In this document: positions 33,093 through 33,580 of the stretch, piece after piece
Layout of the letters: every line of letters begins with the position of its first letter
Position numbering within the stretch: position 1 is the stretch's first letter
Assembly (NCBI GenBank): GCA_045531495.1
Contig: JAZSED010000116.1
Coordinates: 1 to 33,580, forward strand
DNA length: 33,580 bases
Origin: URNF01 sp045531495
GTDB taxonomy: Bacteria; Bacillota; Clostridia; Oscillospirales; Acutalibacteraceae
Direction: 5' to 3'
Notes under the pieces: generated by a model
What the model was told of the DNA's origin: nothing
The model's database searches: none
What the model saw: only the letters and a program-made list of their open reading frames with translations
Position numbers and translations under genes: made by a program

Positions 33093-33580
33093 AACGAAAC
33101 AAAATTCTCTCCGCCATCGGCTTGATAGACGCCGCTTTGGTAGAAGAAACGGCGGCTGTGCGCAAAAAACACCGACAAAACACCTTGCGTGCGGTTATCT
33201 CTTTGGCAGCCTGCCTCGCCGTGATATTAGGCGGTATTTGGGTGTATAACAAAACCCGTCTGCCGTTGTTAGATATCACATTTACACACCATCTATACGG
33301 CGGTGGCGGCGTTATGTGTTACGATATCTCCGAGCACGATGAAACCAATCCGTGGGACTCTAAAACCCCCATTCGCAGATTGCCTGTATACCAAAATGCT
33401 GTAACCGACGAAAATTGGCAGGTAACGGGCGGTCTGTCCGAAAAGGAAATGACCAAGTTGGCAGAAGAAGCGACAAACACACTCGGATTTACCATTGAAA
33501 ATGTTGAGAAAGAGCGGTACGGCGGAGGACTGAAATTCACAACCGACCAAGCGGATATTTTTGTGGACCCATACGGTACA
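33089..33580 (+). CDS. Probable anti-sigma factor (3' partial)
   Basis: The ATG overlaps the sigma stop codon and the frame stays open to the window edge; 164 residues are visible. A short cytoplasmic part (1-32, with ILSAIGLIDAALVEE, a typical Ile-Gly-x-Ile-Asp helix of the small membrane anti-sigma factors of this group) precedes one helix (33-53) and an extracellular domain starting NKTRLPLL. It has no zinc-binding anti-sigma (ZAS) His-Cys motif in the visible part. The role is inferred from gene order and topology; the sequence alone does not prove sigma binding. The end is missing. Confidence 0.75.
   Translation, partial: MKRNKILSAIGLIDAALVEETAAVRKKHRQNTLRAVISLAACLAVILGGIWVYNKTRLPLLDITFTHHLYGGGGVMCYDISEHDETNPWDSKTPIRRLPVYQNAVTDENWQVTGGLSEKEMTKLAEEATNTLGFTIENVEKERYGGGLKFTTDQADIFVDPYGT

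Noticed and set aside
1..33580. tRNA genes, CRISPR arrays, insertion sequences and prophage remnants
   Set aside because: I looked for CCA-ended cloverleafs, regularly spaced repeats, terminal inverted repeats flanking transposase motifs and phage structural proteins and saw none. A covariance-model scan would be needed to exclude small RNAs.

Overview
The window looks like chromosome from a Gram-positive Firmicute of the class Clostridia, probably an Oscillospiraceae/Ruminococcaceae-type gut bacterium. This is an inference from several signs: strong AGGAGG-type ribosome binding sites with GTG and TTG starts, a ThiT-type ECF vitamin transporter, a sortase, an LtaS-like lipoteichoic acid synthase, a DnaD/DnaI-type primosome pair, a CIRCE operator, an ECF sigma/anti-sigma pair, and a GldA/GldG/DUF4340 ABC-2 cluster. 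Genes are densely packed and there is no gene-free stretch above 300 bases (the longest are about 175-181 bases). I saw no tRNA, rRNA, CRISPR array, insertion sequence or phage gene.

Layout. 1-3.5 kb is thiamine-related transport: the end of a ThiT S-component, a 46-residue peptide gene with its own promoter and terminator, and a three-gene NMT1/THI5-type ABC importer probably for a thiamine pyrimidine precursor. 3.6-6.9 kb is a two-gene sugar operon (Gfo/Idh/MocA oxidoreductase plus a cytoplasmic GH97 glycosidase with a chitobiase-like C-terminal domain). 7.0-9.3 kb is methionine synthesis by direct sulfhydrylation (metY, then a MetA whose Glu111 predicts acetyl-CoA use), driven by a perfect TTGACA-N17-TATAAT promoter. 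9.3-14.2 kb on the minus strand holds hemW, a response regulator/histidine kinase pair and an HtrA protease, which together look like a cell-envelope stress module.

14.3-19.3 kb on the plus strand is a DnaD-domain protein, a DnaC/DnaI-type helicase loader, a zinc-ribbon/PASTA pseudokinase and a DUF1015 protein, closely spaced or overlapping. 19.4-24.4 kb is a complete Gld-type ABC-2 operon (ATPase, permease, GldG-like, DUF4340). 24.5-26.6 kb holds three translationally coupled genes: a secreted protein with a non-canonical sorting signal, a class D-like sortase and a four-helix membrane protein. This is the best candidate for an undescribed dedicated system in the window. 26.7-30.2 kb has yebC, a convergent tcdA, and htpG behind a perfect CIRCE element. 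30.3-33.6 kb has an LtaS-like phosphoglycerol transferase and an ECF sigma factor overlapping a probable anti-sigma factor that runs off the end.

Several promoters in the window share the -35 hexamer TTGCAC, and most operons end in strong GC-rich hairpins with T-runs, so transcription units can be drawn with fair confidence. All functional calls come from reading motifs by eye. No database search was run.
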